The translations under genes and the position numbers were made by a program. From Thiocystis violacea (lineage in GTDB: Bacteria > Pseudomonadota > Gammaproteobacteria > Chromatiales > Chromatiaceae), in NCBI RefSeq assembly GCF_016583565.1, contig NZ_NRRF01000014.1:20592-84591 (forward strand): a stretch of 64,000 nt of DNA, written 5' to 3'. The notes below the pieces were generated by a model that did no database searches, was not told the DNA's origin, and worked only from the letters and a program-made list of their open reading frames with translations. This document shows, one piece after another, positions 37,606 to 46,857 of this stretch; position 1 is the first letter of the stretch; each line of letters opens with the position of its first letter.

Positions 37606-38916
37606 ATGCAAGTTTCGGTTGAGGCGGGTGAGGGACTTGAGCGTCGATTGAAGGTCGATTTGCCCTTCGAGCAACTCGCTGAAGAAGTCGAAAAGCGTCT
37701 GCAGAAGTACGCGCGCAGTGCGCGGTTGCCGGGCTTTCGGCCGGGCAAGGTGCCCATGAAGGTCCTGCGCCAACGCTACGGCGAGCAACTTCATCATGAG
37801 GTTCTGGCCGATATGGTGCAGTCGAGCCTCGTGGAGGCTTTCGAGACGGAGTCGCTCCACCCAGTCGGCATGCCGCGTATCGAGCCGGATTTCGACCTGC
37901 AGGAGCAGCGTGTCGGCTTCACGGCGATCTTCGAGGTCATGCCTGAGTTCGAACTGGCGTCGCTCTCCGGTCAGGTCGTCAAGCGTCCGGTCAGCGAGGT
38001 GACTGACGCTGACCTGAGTGCCATGATCGAGCGCTTGCGCGAGCAGCGTAAGACATGGGTCGAGGTCGAGCGGTCCTGCCAAGCGGGTGACCAGGTCACC
38101 GTTTCCTTCGTCGGCAAGCTGGATGGGGAGGCGTTCGAGGGTGGCTCGTCGACCGGTTTCAAGGTCGAGCTGGGTTCGGGACGCATGATCCCAGGTTTCG
38201 AAGACGGTCTGGCGGGTGCGAGTGCCGGTGAGACGCGTACCCTGGATCTGACCTTCCCAGACGACTACAAGTCAGAGCAGCTCGCGGGCAAGCCCGTTCG
38301 CTTCGAGATCACCGTCGATGCCGTCGCCGAGGCGCGCGTGCCCGACGTGGACGGCGACTTCATCAAGGCATTCGGCGTCGAGGACGGCGATATCGAGCGC
38401 TTCCAATCGGACGTGCGTGCCAACATGGAACGGGAATTGAAAGAGCGCCTCAAAGCCCGCACTAAAGAGCAGGTGATGAACGTCCTCTTCGAAGTCAATA
38501 CGTTCGACGTGCCCGCAGCCATTGTTGAGCAGGAGACCAAGGCCATGATCGAGCAGATGCAGCAGGCGCTCGGCGGTGGTTCCATGCAGCTCCCGCCTCA
38601 ACTCTTCGCGGAAGCCGCCCGACGCCGCGTCGCCCTGGGCCTGATCATGGGCAAGATGGTCAAGGAGAACGGAATCGAAGTGGATGCAAACCGCGTCCGC
38701 GAGATGGTGGAGCAGATGGCCGCGACCTACGAAGAGCCGCAGACGGTTATCGACTACTACTATGGCGATACGTCGCGCCTGAGCCAGGTGGAGACCTTGG
38801 TGCTCGAAGATCAGGTCATCGAGCTGGTGTTGGAGCGTGTGACGATTGAGGACGAGCCTCTGTCCTTCCACGAGTTGACGCAGGGCGAGACGGCGGGCAC
38901 GCTCGCTGGGGCCTAG
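37606..38916 (+). CDS. tig: Trigger factor
   Basis: 436 residues, full length. N-terminal ribosome-binding segment has GFRPGKVPMKVLRQRYG, the trigger-factor signature. The FKBP-type PPIase domain spans about 160-245 (VTVSFVGKLDGEAFEGGSS, LGSGRMIPGFEDGLAG). The helical C-terminal chaperone domain follows. It binds ribosomes near L23 and shields new chains. GGAGAG before the ATG. First gene of the tig-clpP-clpX-lon-hupB-ppiD block. Confidence 0.97.
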   Translation: MQVSVEAGEGLERRLKVDLPFEQLAEEVEKRLQKYARSARLPGFRPGKVPMKVLRQRYGEQLHHEVLADMVQSSLVEAFETESLHPVGMPRIEPDFDLQEQRVGFTAIFEVMPEFELASLSGQVVKRPVSEVTDADLSAMIERLREQRKTWVEVERSCQAGDQVTVSFVGKLDGEAFEGGSSTGFKVELGSGRMIPGFEDGLAGASAGETRTLDLTFPDDYKSEQLAGKPVRFEITVDAVAEARVPDVDGDFIKAFGVEDGDIERFQSDVRANMERELKERLKARTKEQVMNVLFEVNTFDVPAAIVEQETKAMIEQMQQALGGGSMQLPPQLFAEAARRRVALGLIMGKMVKENGIEVDANRVREMVEQMAATYEEPQTVIDYYYGDTSRLSQVETLVLEDQVIELVLERVTIEDEPLSFHELTQGETAGTLAGA

Positions 38917-39002
38917 GGCGGGCGCGCAGCGTTCAGGCTCGACGCTCGGCACTGCGCCAAGTTGATATCGATCAATGAATACCGATCAATGAATACAGGG
39001 CA

Positions 39003-39659
39003 ATGATGCACCCCATGAGCACACCTTCGAGTCGTACTGATTGGCAGCCGCAGGGTCTGGGTCTGGTTCCCATCGTCGTCGAGCAGACCGCCCGCGGCGA
39101 GCGTTCCTTCGACATCTATTCGCGCCTGCTCAAGGAGCGCGTGATCTTTCTGGTGGGGCCGGTCGAAGACCACATGGCGAATCTGGTGGTGGCTCAGCTG
39201 CTCTTCCTGGAATCAGAAAATCCGGATAAGGACATCCACCTCTATATCAATTCACCGGGCGGCTCGGTGACCGCCGGTCTGGCGATCTACGACACCATGT
39301 GTTTCATCCGGCCGGATGTCAGCACCATGTGTATCGGTCAAGCAGCGAGCATGGGTGCGTTGCTCCTGGCGGGCGGTGCCGCCGGCAAGCGCCATTGTCT
39401 GCCGCATTCGCGCATGATGATCCATCAGCCGCTTGGCGGCTTCCAGGGTCAGGCGAGCGACATCGACATCCATGCGCGGGAGATCCTCTACATCCGTGAG
39501 CGCTTGAACGAGATCCTCGCCGCGCACACCGGGCAGTCGATCGAGAAGATCGCCGACGACACCGAGCGCGATCGCTTCATGGGCGGCGAGGAGGCCCAGG
39601 CCTACGGCTTGATCGATAAGGTGATCACCGAGCGCGGTCCGGCGCCGACGAAGACCTGA
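39003..39659 (+). CDS. clpP: ClpP, ATP-dependent Clp protease proteolytic subunit
   Basis: 218 residues. The catalytic Ser116 lies in GQAASMGA and His141 in MMIHQPLGG; the later Asp of the triad is in the ERDRFM segment or nearby. The hydrophobic Gly-rich [17 protein letters not shown] segment forms the substrate channel. Several ATGs are in frame near the start (39003, 39006, 39015), none with a clear ribosome site, so the exact N-terminus, part of which is a removable propeptide, is open. Forms the tetradecamer that pairs with ClpX. Confidence 0.96.
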   Translation: MMHPMSTPSSRTDWQPQGLGLVPIVVEQTARGERSFDIYSRLLKERVIFLVGPVEDHMANLVVAQLLFLESENPDKDIHLYINSPGGSVTAGLAIYDTMCFIRPDVSTMCIGQAASMGALLLAGGAAGKRHCLPHSRMMIHQPLGGFQGQASDIDIHAREILYIRERLNEILAAHTGQSIEKIADDTERDRFMGGEEAQAYGLIDKVITERGPAPTKT

Positions 39660-39776
39660 GTGCAAGGGGTCCGAGAAGGGCTTCGGTCGAGCCGGATCGC
39701 GGCGCGCGTGTCAGCGGCACTTGAGCTTGATGTGCACCAGAATTGTGACGCTCCACAAAGCCTGCGTTTAACCGTC

Positions 39777-39804
39777 TTGCCATATATGCCTAAATGATTA
39801 TGAT
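39777..39804 (+). promoter_or_regulatory. Likely sigma70 promoter for clpX
   Basis: TTGCCA (39777-39782), 16 bases, TATGAT (39799-39804), in a short AT-rich island 67 bases before the clpX start. Both boxes fit the consensus at most positions. Confidence 0.45.
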
Positions 39805-39870
39805 TGAGATGGCCTCACTCGGGAATGCTGGACCTGCATCCCCCATCGACCCCCCGGAGACCTACCCCCG

Positions 39871-41145
39871 ATGAGTGGAAACAATCACGGCAAGAGCGAC
39901 GAAGGCAAGCTGCTCTACTGTTCATTCTGCGGTAAGAGCCAGCACGAAGTCCGCAAACTCATCGCCGGTCCCTCCGTCTTCATCTGCGATGAGTGCGTCG
40001 AGCTCTGCAACGACATCATCCGCGAGGAGATGCAGGAAAGTGTCGGGGAGACCACCAATCATCTCCCAAAGCCGCGCGAGATCAACGGGCGTCTCGATGA
40101 GTTCGTGATTGGCCAGGAGAAGGCGAAGAAAGTCCTCTCCGTCGCTGTCTACAACCACTACAAGCGGCTCGAGGTGGCGGAAGCGAAGGAAGATATCGAG
40201 ATCGCCAAGAGCAACATCCTGCTCATCGGCCCGACCGGATCGGGCAAGACGCTCTTGGCTGAGACCCTGGCGCGGCTGCTGAATGTGCCCTTCACGATCG
40301 CCGACGCGACCACGCTGACCGAGGCGGGCTATGTCGGCGAGGATGTCGAGAACATCATCCAGAAGCTGCTGCAGAAATGCGACTACGACGTCGAGAAGGC
40401 GCAGACGGGTATCGTCTACATCGACGAGATCGACAAGATTTCGCGTAAGTCCGACAACCCCTCGATTACGCGCGATGTCTCGGGCGAAGGTGTCCAGCAG
40501 GCACTGCTGAAGCTCATCGAAGGGACCATCGCCTCTGTTCCACCTCAGGGTGGGCGTAAGCATCCGCAGCAGGAGTTCCTGCAGGTCGATACCTCGAACA
40601 TCCTCTTCATCGTTGGCGGTGCCTTTGCCGGTCTCGACAAGGTGGTTCAGAATCGTTCCCGCAAGACTGGGATCGGCTTCTCCGCCGAGGTCCATAGCAA
40701 GGGCGATGGTCGGCAGATCAGCGAACTGCTGAGTGCTGTCGAGCCCGAGGACCTGATCCGTTACGGTCTCATTCCCGAGTTCGTCGGCCGGTTGCCGGTC
40801 ATGGCGACGCTCGAGGAACTCGACGAGGCGGCGCTCATGCGGATTCTGACCGAGCCCAAGCATGCCCTGGTCAAGCAGTATGCGAGGCTCTTCGAAATGG
40901 AGGGCGTGCAGCTCGAAATCCGCGAGGACGCCCTGCGCGAGATCTCCCGCAAGGCGATGGAGCGCAAGACGGGCGCCCGCGGTCTGCGCACCATCATGGA
41001 GCAGGTGTTGTTGGACACCATGTACGATCTGCCGTCGATGGATCATGTGGGCAAGGTCGTGATCGATGCCTCCGTCATCAACGGAGAGAACAAGCCGTTC
41101 CTCATCTATGAAGGCGTTGAGAAGCAGGCCGCGGCCGCTGATTGA
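39871..41145 (+). CDS. clpX: ClpX, ATP-dependent Clp protease ATPase subunit
   Basis: 424 residues. An N-terminal zinc domain (CSFC ... CDEC) is followed by the AAA+ domain with Walker [13 protein letters not shown], Walker [11 protein letters not shown] and the ClpP-docking IGF-type loop TGIGFSAEV. It unfolds tagged substrates and feeds them to ClpP. GGAG lies about 12 bases before the ATG. Stands in the usual place between clpP and lon. Confidence 0.98.
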   Translation: MSGNNHGKSDEGKLLYCSFCGKSQHEVRKLIAGPSVFICDECVELCNDIIREEMQESVGETTNHLPKPREINGRLDEFVIGQEKAKKVLSVAVYNHYKRLEVAEAKEDIEIAKSNILLIGPTGSGKTLLAETLARLLNVPFTIADATTLTEAGYVGEDVENIIQKLLQKCDYDVEKAQTGIVYIDEIDKISRKSDNPSITRDVSGEGVQQALLKLIEGTIASVPPQGGRKHPQQEFLQVDTSNILFIVGGAFAGLDKVVQNRSRKTGIGFSAEVHSKGDGRQISELLSAVEPEDLIRYGLIPEFVGRLPVMATLEELDEAALMRILTEPKHALVKQYARLFEMEGVQLEIREDALREISRKAMERKTGARGLRTIMEQVLLDTMYDLPSMDHVGKVVIDASVINGENKPFLIYEGVEKQAAAAD

Positions 41146-41358
41146 GCCGATTCTTTCCAGGCTGCAAGCCGAGATCTAGCCAAGGTCCGCCGCTCGCCGA
41201 CGAGGGCGGCGGCGGTCGTTGAAGCGGGCGCTGGCTGCCCCGATCCTTTGATCATTCCCACAATATCGGTGTCGCTGCCGGCTCCCACCCATCGCGCCCT
41301 CTGGGGCCGGGTCGGGTGCTCGGCTCGGTGATGCTCGATCCAACGAGAACGGGTCCCC

Positions 41359-43818
41359 ATGGCGCTACAGAATTCAGCTTCAAACCCCGAGCGACTGATT
41401 CCGCAGGAAGTTCCTGTCCTGCCTCTGCGCGACGTCGTCGTTTATCCGCATATGGTCATCCCGCTCTTCGTGGGGCGCGACAAGTCGATCCGCGCCCTCG
41501 ATGGTGCCATGGCGAGTGACAAGCAGATTCTGCTGATTGCGCAGAAGAGCGCGGATGTCGATGATCCGGAGGTCAAAGACCTGCACGAGATCGGCACCCT
41601 CGCCAACATCCTCCAACTGCTCAAGCTGCCGGACGGGACCGTGAAGGTTCTGGTCGAAGGCAATCAACGGGCGCATATCGACCGCTTCGTCACGACCGAA
41701 GAGTCCTTCTCCGCGATCATCCAGCCCATGGACGAGACGCTGGAGATCGACGAGCGTGAGCAGGAGGTGCTGATGCGCTCGGCGATGACGCTCTTCGATC
41801 AGTACGTCAAGCTGAACAAGAAGGTGCCGCCCGAGGTCTTGACCTCGTTGGCCAGCATCGATGATGCGGGTCGGCTCGCGGACACCATGGCTGCCCACAT
41901 GTCGCTGAAACTCGACGAGAAGCAGCGTGTGCTTGAGATGGTGGACGTCCAGGTCCGGCTCGAGCACCTCATGGGGCTGATGGAGTCCGAGAACGACATC
42001 CTGCAGATGGAGAAGCGCATCCGCGGGCGTGTGAAGCGCCAGATGGAGAAGAATCAGCGCGAGTACTATCTCAACGAGCAGATGAAGGCCATCCAGAAGG
42101 AGTTGGGTGAACTCGAGGAGGCCCCGAACGAGATCGAGGATCTGGCCAAGCGGATCGAGGCCGCGGGCATGCCGCGCGAGGCCAAGGATAAGGCTCAGTC
42201 CGAGCTCAACAAGCTGAAGCTGATGTCGCCCATGTCGGCCGAGGCGACCGTGGTGCGCAACTACATCGACACGCTGGTGAGCGTGCCCTGGAAGAAGCGA
42301 ACCCGTATCCGCAACGACATCAAGGTTGCCGAGGCGGTGCTCGACAAGGACCACTATGGTCTGGAGCGCGTCAAGGAGCGCATCCTCGAGTATCTGGCCG
42401 TGCAGCAGCGCGTGCGCAAGCTCAAGGGCCCCATCCTCTGCCTGGTCGGACCTCCGGGTGTCGGCAAGACGTCTCTGGGCCAATCGATCGCCCGTGCGAC
42501 CAACCGCAAGTTCGTGCGCATGTCCCTCGGCGGCGTGCGCGACGAGGCGGAGATTCGCGGCCATCGTCGCACCTATATCGGTGCGCTGCCCGGCAAGATC
42601 ATCCAGAACCTCTCCAAGGCCGCCTCACGCAACGCCTTCTTTTTGCTCGACGAGATCGACAAGATGGCGATGGACTTCCGTGGCGACCCGGCGTCCGCGC
42701 TGCTGGAAGTCTTGGATCCGGAGCAGAATCACACCTTCGTCGATCACTACCTGGAGGTAGACTTCGACCTCTCCGAGGTGATGTTCGTCGGCACCGCGAA
42801 CACCCTGAACATCCCGCCCGCGCTGCTCGACCGCATGGAGGTGATCCGGCTGTCTGGCTACACGGAGGATGAGAAGGTCGCCATCGCGGAGAAATACCTC
42901 GTCCCCAAGCAGACCAAGAACAACGGTCTTCGCTCCGGGGAACTGGTCATCCGTGAGAGCGCCCTGCGCGACATCATTCGTCACTACACGCGCGAGGCTG
43001 GCGTGCGCAACTTGGAGCGTGAGATCTCCAAGATCTGTCGGAAGGTGGTGAAGGAGGTCCTGCTCAAGAAGCGCGACGCGCCGACGACCGTTTCGGCCAA
43101 GACGCTGGAGAAGTATCTCGGTGTGCAACGCTACCGCTACGGTCGCGCCGACGAGCACGATCAGATCGGTCAGGTGACTGGTCTCGCCTGGACGGAGGTC
43201 GGCGGGGAACTGCTGCGGATCGAGTCCGCGCTGGTCCCTGGAAAGGGCAAGTTCACCTACACGGGTCAACTCGGCGATGTCATGCAGGAGTCGATTCAAG
43301 CGGCCATGACCGTGGTGCGCGCGCGCGCGGATGCCCTGGGCGTGCCGCCTGATTTCCATAATCAATTCGACATCCATATCCACGTGCCCGAGGGGGCGAC
43401 CCCGAAGGATGGTCCGAGTGCGGGCGTAGCCATGTGCACGGCCCTGGTCTCGGCCCTCACCAAGATTCCGGTCCGCTCCAGTGTCGCCATGACGGGCGAG
43501 ATCACCCTGCGTGGCGAGGTGCTCCCGATCGGTGGGCTCAAGGAGAAGCTACTGGCTGCCCACCGGGGCGGCATCGAGACGGTGATCATCCCGCTCGAGA
43601 ACGAGCGCGATCTCACCGAGATCCCGAAGAATATCAAGCAGCACCTGAAGATCCATCCTGTCCGCTGGATCGATGAGGTGCTCGACCTGGCGTTGACGGA
43701 GCGTCCCGAGGCGGTTTCCGTGAAGGCCGAGGGGGAGGAGCCGCTTGCAGTCGACGACGATGCCCATGAGTCATCGGTCGAAGGGGCGCGAGATCAGGGT
43801 GCGCGCCTCCACCACTAA
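41359..43818 (+). CDS. lon: Lon protease
   Basis: 819 residues. The N-domain ([19 protein letters not shown]), AAA+ Walker [12 protein letters not shown] and Walker [11 protein letters not shown] are intact. The protease domain has the catalytic serine in [10 protein letters not shown] and the catalytic lysine in the following [20 protein letters not shown] block. About 35 residues longer than E. coli Lon because of an acidic C-terminal tail. It degrades misfolded proteins. Upstream 213 bases presumably hold a heat-shock promoter; none is clear. Confidence 0.98.
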   Translation: MALQNSASNPERLIPQEVPVLPLRDVVVYPHMVIPLFVGRDKSIRALDGAMASDKQILLIAQKSADVDDPEVKDLHEIGTLANILQLLKLPDGTVKVLVEGNQRAHIDRFVTTEESFSAIIQPMDETLEIDEREQEVLMRSAMTLFDQYVKLNKKVPPEVLTSLASIDDAGRLADTMAAHMSLKLDEKQRVLEMVDVQVRLEHLMGLMESENDILQMEKRIRGRVKRQMEKNQREYYLNEQMKAIQKELGELEEAPNEIEDLAKRIEAAGMPREAKDKAQSELNKLKLMSPMSAEATVVRNYIDTLVSVPWKKRTRIRNDIKVAEAVLDKDHYGLERVKERILEYLAVQQRVRKLKGPILCLVGPPGVGKTSLGQSIARATNRKFVRMSLGGVRDEAEIRGHRRTYIGALPGKIIQNLSKAASRNAFFLLDEIDKMAMDFRGDPASALLEVLDPEQNHTFVDHYLEVDFDLSEVMFVGTANTLNIPPALLDRMEVIRLSGYTEDEKVAIAEKYLVPKQTKNNGLRSGELVIRESALRDIIRHYTREAGVRNLEREISKICRKVVKEVLLKKRDAPTTVSAKTLEKYLGVQRYRYGRADEHDQIGQVTGLAWTEVGGELLRIESALVPGKGKFTYTGQLGDVMQESIQAAMTVVRARADALGVPPDFHNQFDIHIHVPEGATPKDGPSAGVAMCTALVSALTKIPVRSSVAMTGEITLRGEVLPIGGLKEKLLAAHRGGIETVIIPLENERDLTEIPKNIKQHLKIHPVRWIDEVLDLALTERPEAVSVKAEGEEPLAVDDDAHESSVEGARDQGARLHH

Positions 43819-44175
43819 TGTGGTGCGCCTGTCCGGCCTCGGTCGGGCGGCGCATCCCAAAAGCTTCGCGTTCGTCTCGCAGCAGGCAACGCGTGCGGCT
43901 GATGTGTTTATAATCCCGTTCTCGGTTTGTGTCGGGAATGGATGTTCGGTTGTCTGTGTGCTGGGCGGATCCCTTCGGGCTTAAGTCCTGTTGCCCCTGG
44001 TGGGCTGTCCGTCATAGCATGCTAACCCGATTCGCGCTGCCGTTTGATTGGGCTGATCTTGGCGTAAGCCGTCCCTATTGTCTGTGTCCGATCCGGGCTG
44101 GACGGGAGGTCTCCCGCTATCGCAGTGAACTTGGCTATCAATAAGGCTCTCAACAGGGGTTCTAAGGGGAAATAA
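43819..44175. other. Intergenic region between lon and hupB, with a possible promoter
   Basis: 357 bases without a gene. TATAAT at 43909-43914 is a perfect -10 box, but the -35 region 17 bases before it (GCAACG) is poor. AGGGG at nine to thirteen bases before the hupB ATG is the ribosome site. Confidence 0.4.
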
Positions 44176-44448
44176 ATGAATAAGTCGGAGCTCATCGAAA
44201 AAATGGCGGAAGCCGCTGATATCTCCAAGACGGCTGCGGCACGTGCCTTGGACGCCTTCACGGATTCGATCGCCATTGCTCTGAAGGAAGGGGACACGGT
44301 GTCGCTGATTGGCTTTGGCACCTTCGCCGTCAAGGAGCGCGCGGCACGTACTGGCCGCAATCCACAGACCGGCGCAGCCATCGAGATCAAGGCTTCGAAA
44401 ACACCTTCATTTAAGGCTGGCAAAGCCCTGAAGGACGCTGTACAATAG
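44176..44448 (+). CDS. hupB: DNA-binding protein HU-beta
   Basis: 90 residues, the exact family size. [21 protein letters not shown] start, [24 protein letters not shown]-binding arm with the conserved GRNPQTG, and the ending [11 protein letters not shown]. It is a histone-like dimer that bends DNA. The position after lon is conserved in gammaproteobacteria. A tRNA pair follows 13 bases later. Confidence 0.97.
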   Translation: MNKSELIEKMAEAADISKTAAARALDAFTDSIAIALKEGDTVSLIGFGTFAVKERAARTGRNPQTGAAIEIKASKTPSFKAGKALKDAVQ

Positions 44449-44461
44449 TCGCTCGTCTGAA

Positions 44462-44537
44462 GGGTGCTTAGCTCAGCTGGGAGAGCATCGCCCTTACAAG
44501 GCGAGGGTCGCAGGTTCGAGCCCTGCAGCACCCACCA
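44462..44537 (+). tRNA. tRNA-Val (anticodon TAC)
   Basis: 76 bases with encoded CCA. Acceptor arms GGGTGCT and AGCACCC pair fully, discriminator A; D-arm TAGCTCAGCTGGGAGAGC; anticodon loop CTTACAA; T-loop GGTTCGAGCC. Lies between hupB and tRNA-Asp, as in many gammaproteobacteria. Confidence 0.95.
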
Positions 44538-44543
44538 AAATCC

Positions 44544-44620
44544 GGAGCGGTAGTTCAGTTGGTTAGAATACCGGCCTGTCACGCCGGGGGTCGCGGGTTC
44601 GAGCCCCGTCCGCTCCGCCA
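44544..44620 (+). tRNA. tRNA-Asp (anticodon GTC)
   Basis: 77 bases with encoded CCA. Acceptor arms GGAGCGG and CCGCTCC pair fully, discriminator G; anticodon loop CTGTCAC; T-arm GCGGGTTCGAGCCCCGT. Six bases after tRNA-Val, so surely co-transcribed. Confidence 0.95.
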
Positions 44621-44630
44621 TCTGTGAGAA

Positions 44631-44664
44631 AACGGGGTATCCTTTGGATACCCCGTTCTTTTTT
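44631..44664 (+). terminator. Strong intrinsic terminator after the tRNA pair
   Basis: A perfect 12-bp stem (AACGGGGTATCC / GGATACCCCGTT) with loop TTT, followed by CTTTTTT. Classic Rho-independent terminator ending the hupB-tRNA unit. Confidence 0.93.
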
Positions 44665-44697
44665 GTACATCCCCTTCATTCTGTCGGCCGAATTGCC

Positions 44698-46623
44698 ATG
44701 CTTCAGACCATCCGTGACCGCGCTCAAGGCTGGATTGCTTGGGCTATCGTAATTCTGATCAGTATTCCCTTCGCGCTTTGGGGGATTCAGTCCTACCTTG
44801 ACGTCGGCGGCGAGCCGATCGCGGCAACCGTCAATGGGGTCGAGATCCCCGCTCGCGACTTGGACCGGCGCGTCCAGCAGTCCCGGCTCGAGCTCAGAGA
44901 GCGTCTCGGCGCGGCCTATGATGCGGCCGCATTCGATGACAAGCAGCTTCGCCGTGAAGTGCTCGATGACATGATCCAGGAGACGCTGCTGCTGAACGAG
45001 GTCCGACAGCTCGGACTCAGGGTTGCGGATCAGGATGTTCAGATCCAGATCCTCGCGGATCCCGCGTTCCAGAAGGACGGTCGGTTCGATAAGGAGACTT
45101 ACGAGCGGCTGCTCAAGTATCAGGGCTTGTCCCCGGCGATGTATGAGGCGCAGATGCGCCAGCGCATGGCTGCCGGCCAGTTGGCCCGTGCCGTCTCGGC
45201 GAGCGAGGTGACGACGCCCTACGAGATGGAGCAGTATCAACGCCTGATGAATCAGAAGCGCGAGCTGAGCTATGTCAAGCTCCCGCTGTCCGACTACCAG
45301 ACCGATGCGCCCATCGACGACGCTGAGGTTTCCGCCTTCTATGACGCCAATCCGGCGCGCTTCCAGTCGCCCGAGCAGGTCAAGTTGGACTATCTGGTGC
45401 TCGATGTGGAGTCTCTAGCCCCGAAGGTCGAGGTCGGCGAGGAAGATCTGCGCCAGGCCTACGAGGCCGACAAGGCGCGCTTTGCGCAGCCGGAGCGTCG
45501 CAACGTGCGACATATCCTTCGCAAGGTGTCGGAGGATGCCGACGACGCGACGGCGAAGGCCGCCCTGGACGAGCTCCAGGGGATTCGCGCGCGCATCCTC
45601 GCGGGCGAATCCTTCGAGGAACTGGCAAAGGAGTCTTCCCAGGATCCGGGCAGCGCGACCAACGGTGGCTCTCTCGGCGTCATCGAGTCGGGCATCATGG
45701 TCCCGGCCTTCGATCAGGCGGCTTTTGCGCTCGAGAAGGGCAAGATCTCGGAGCCGGTGCGCACGCAGTTCGGCTACCACATCATCGAGGTGACCGAGAT
45801 CATCCCGTCGCAGACCAAGCCGTTCGAAGAGGTGCGCGATCAATTGCGCGCGGAGCTCTCGAAGCAGCGCGCGGACGGACTCTACTACGACATTGGCGAG
45901 CGGCTGGCCAGCCTGAGCTATGAATCGCCGGACAGTCTCGAGCCGGCGGCCGAGGAGTTGGGACTCAGCGTCCAGCATAGCGACTGGATCAGTCGCGACG
46001 GTGGCGGCGAGGGCATTCTCGCAGAGCCCAAGGTAATTGCGGCGGCCTTCAGCGACGAGGTGCGCGGACAGGGACTCAATAGCGACATGATCGAGCCGGA
46101 GCGGGATCGTCTCCAGGCCGTCGTGCTGCGTGTCGCCGATCATCGTGAGGCATCGGTCAAGCCCTTGTCCGAGGTTCGCGACGAGATCCTTGCCGAGATC
46201 AAGAAGGCCAAGGCCAAAGAAGCGGCTGCCGCGGCGGCGGAGTCCATTGCCGAGAAGCTGCGTCAGTCCTCGGACTGGGCAGTCGTCGACGCCGCGCTCA
46301 AGCCGGAGTCTCCGGGGCTGGTCGGTCGCAGGGCGCCCGAAGTGCCCGCGGCCGTGCTGGACGCCGCCTTCAAACTGCCGGCGCCGGCGGATGGCGGCGT
46401 CACGGTGGGGACGGCGACACTGGATGATGGCGATGCCGTCGTCGTCCGTCTCGCCCGGGTCGAGGATGGCGAGGTCAAGCCGAGCCAAGACGGCAAGCCC
46501 GCGCCGGAGTCCTTCCTGCTGACCCAGATCATGGGCAGACAGCTATCCGAGGACATGCTCAAGGATATGGAAAGCCGGGCGGATATCGAGCGCAAAGCCG
46601 TGGAGACCGGCGATTCGCTGTGA
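44698..46623 (+). CDS. ppiD: PpiD-type periplasmic peptidyl-prolyl isomerase/chaperone
   Basis: 641 residues from the ATG at 44698 (MLQTIRDRAQGWIAWAIVIL); the frame opens earlier within the terminator and is rejected. One N-terminal membrane helix, then a SurA-N-like chaperone domain, and a parvulin domain at about 260-365 (RRNVRHILRKV ... QFGYHIIEVTEI). The helical C-terminal part completes the PpiD/SurA_N_3 family. It is anchored in the inner membrane facing the periplasm and helps newly exported proteins fold near the Sec translocon. Confidence 0.95.
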   Translation: MLQTIRDRAQGWIAWAIVILISIPFALWGIQSYLDVGGEPIAATVNGVEIPARDLDRRVQQSRLELRERLGAAYDAAAFDDKQLRREVLDDMIQETLLLNEVRQLGLRVADQDVQIQILADPAFQKDGRFDKETYERLLKYQGLSPAMYEAQMRQRMAAGQLARAVSASEVTTPYEMEQYQRLMNQKRELSYVKLPLSDYQTDAPIDDAEVSAFYDANPARFQSPEQVKLDYLVLDVESLAPKVEVGEEDLRQAYEADKARFAQPERRNVRHILRKVSEDADDATAKAALDELQGIRARILAGESFEELAKESSQDPGSATNGGSLGVIESGIMVPAFDQAAFALEKGKISEPVRTQFGYHIIEVTEIIPSQTKPFEEVRDQLRAELSKQRADGLYYDIGERLASLSYESPDSLEPAAEELGLSVQHSDWISRDGGGEGILAEPKVIAAAFSDEVRGQGLNSDMIEPERDRLQAVVLRVADHREASVKPLSEVRDEILAEIKKAKAKEAAAAAAESIAEKLRQSSDWAVVDAALKPESPGLVGRRAPEVPAAVLDAAFKLPAPADGGVTVGTATLDDGDAVVVRLARVEDGEVKPSQDGKPAPESFLLTQIMGRQLSEDMLKDMESRADIERKAVETGDSL

Positions 46624-46648
46624 TGTCATCCTGATCCCAGTTGTGAGG

Positions 46649-46674
46649 ACGGCGCCAAACTAGGCGCCGTTTTT
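46649..46674 (+). terminator. Intrinsic terminator after ppiD
   Basis: 8-bp stem ACGGCGCC / GGCGCCGT with loop AAACTA, then TTTT. It begins 26 bases after the ppiD stop. Confidence 0.85.
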
Positions 46675-46857
46675 GCGTCTGGAGACTCCCGTTGGTGCTT
46701 GTGCGCGTTGCCAGCCAGTCGGCCTCTCGATGTTCGCCAGGGCGCTATGGGAAACGATGCGAACTTCCCCGCGCGGCGGTGCGGCTGACTGGGTGGCTGA
46801 GACCACTGATTGAGCCTTGATTCCCGTCTCCTCATGTTCTGCTGAGAGAGGTGAGCC

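Noticed and set aside
39922..41046. Minus-strand open frame over clpX
   Set aside because: Antisense to clpX; no motif, and Leu/His/Asp-rich as typical of reverse reads.
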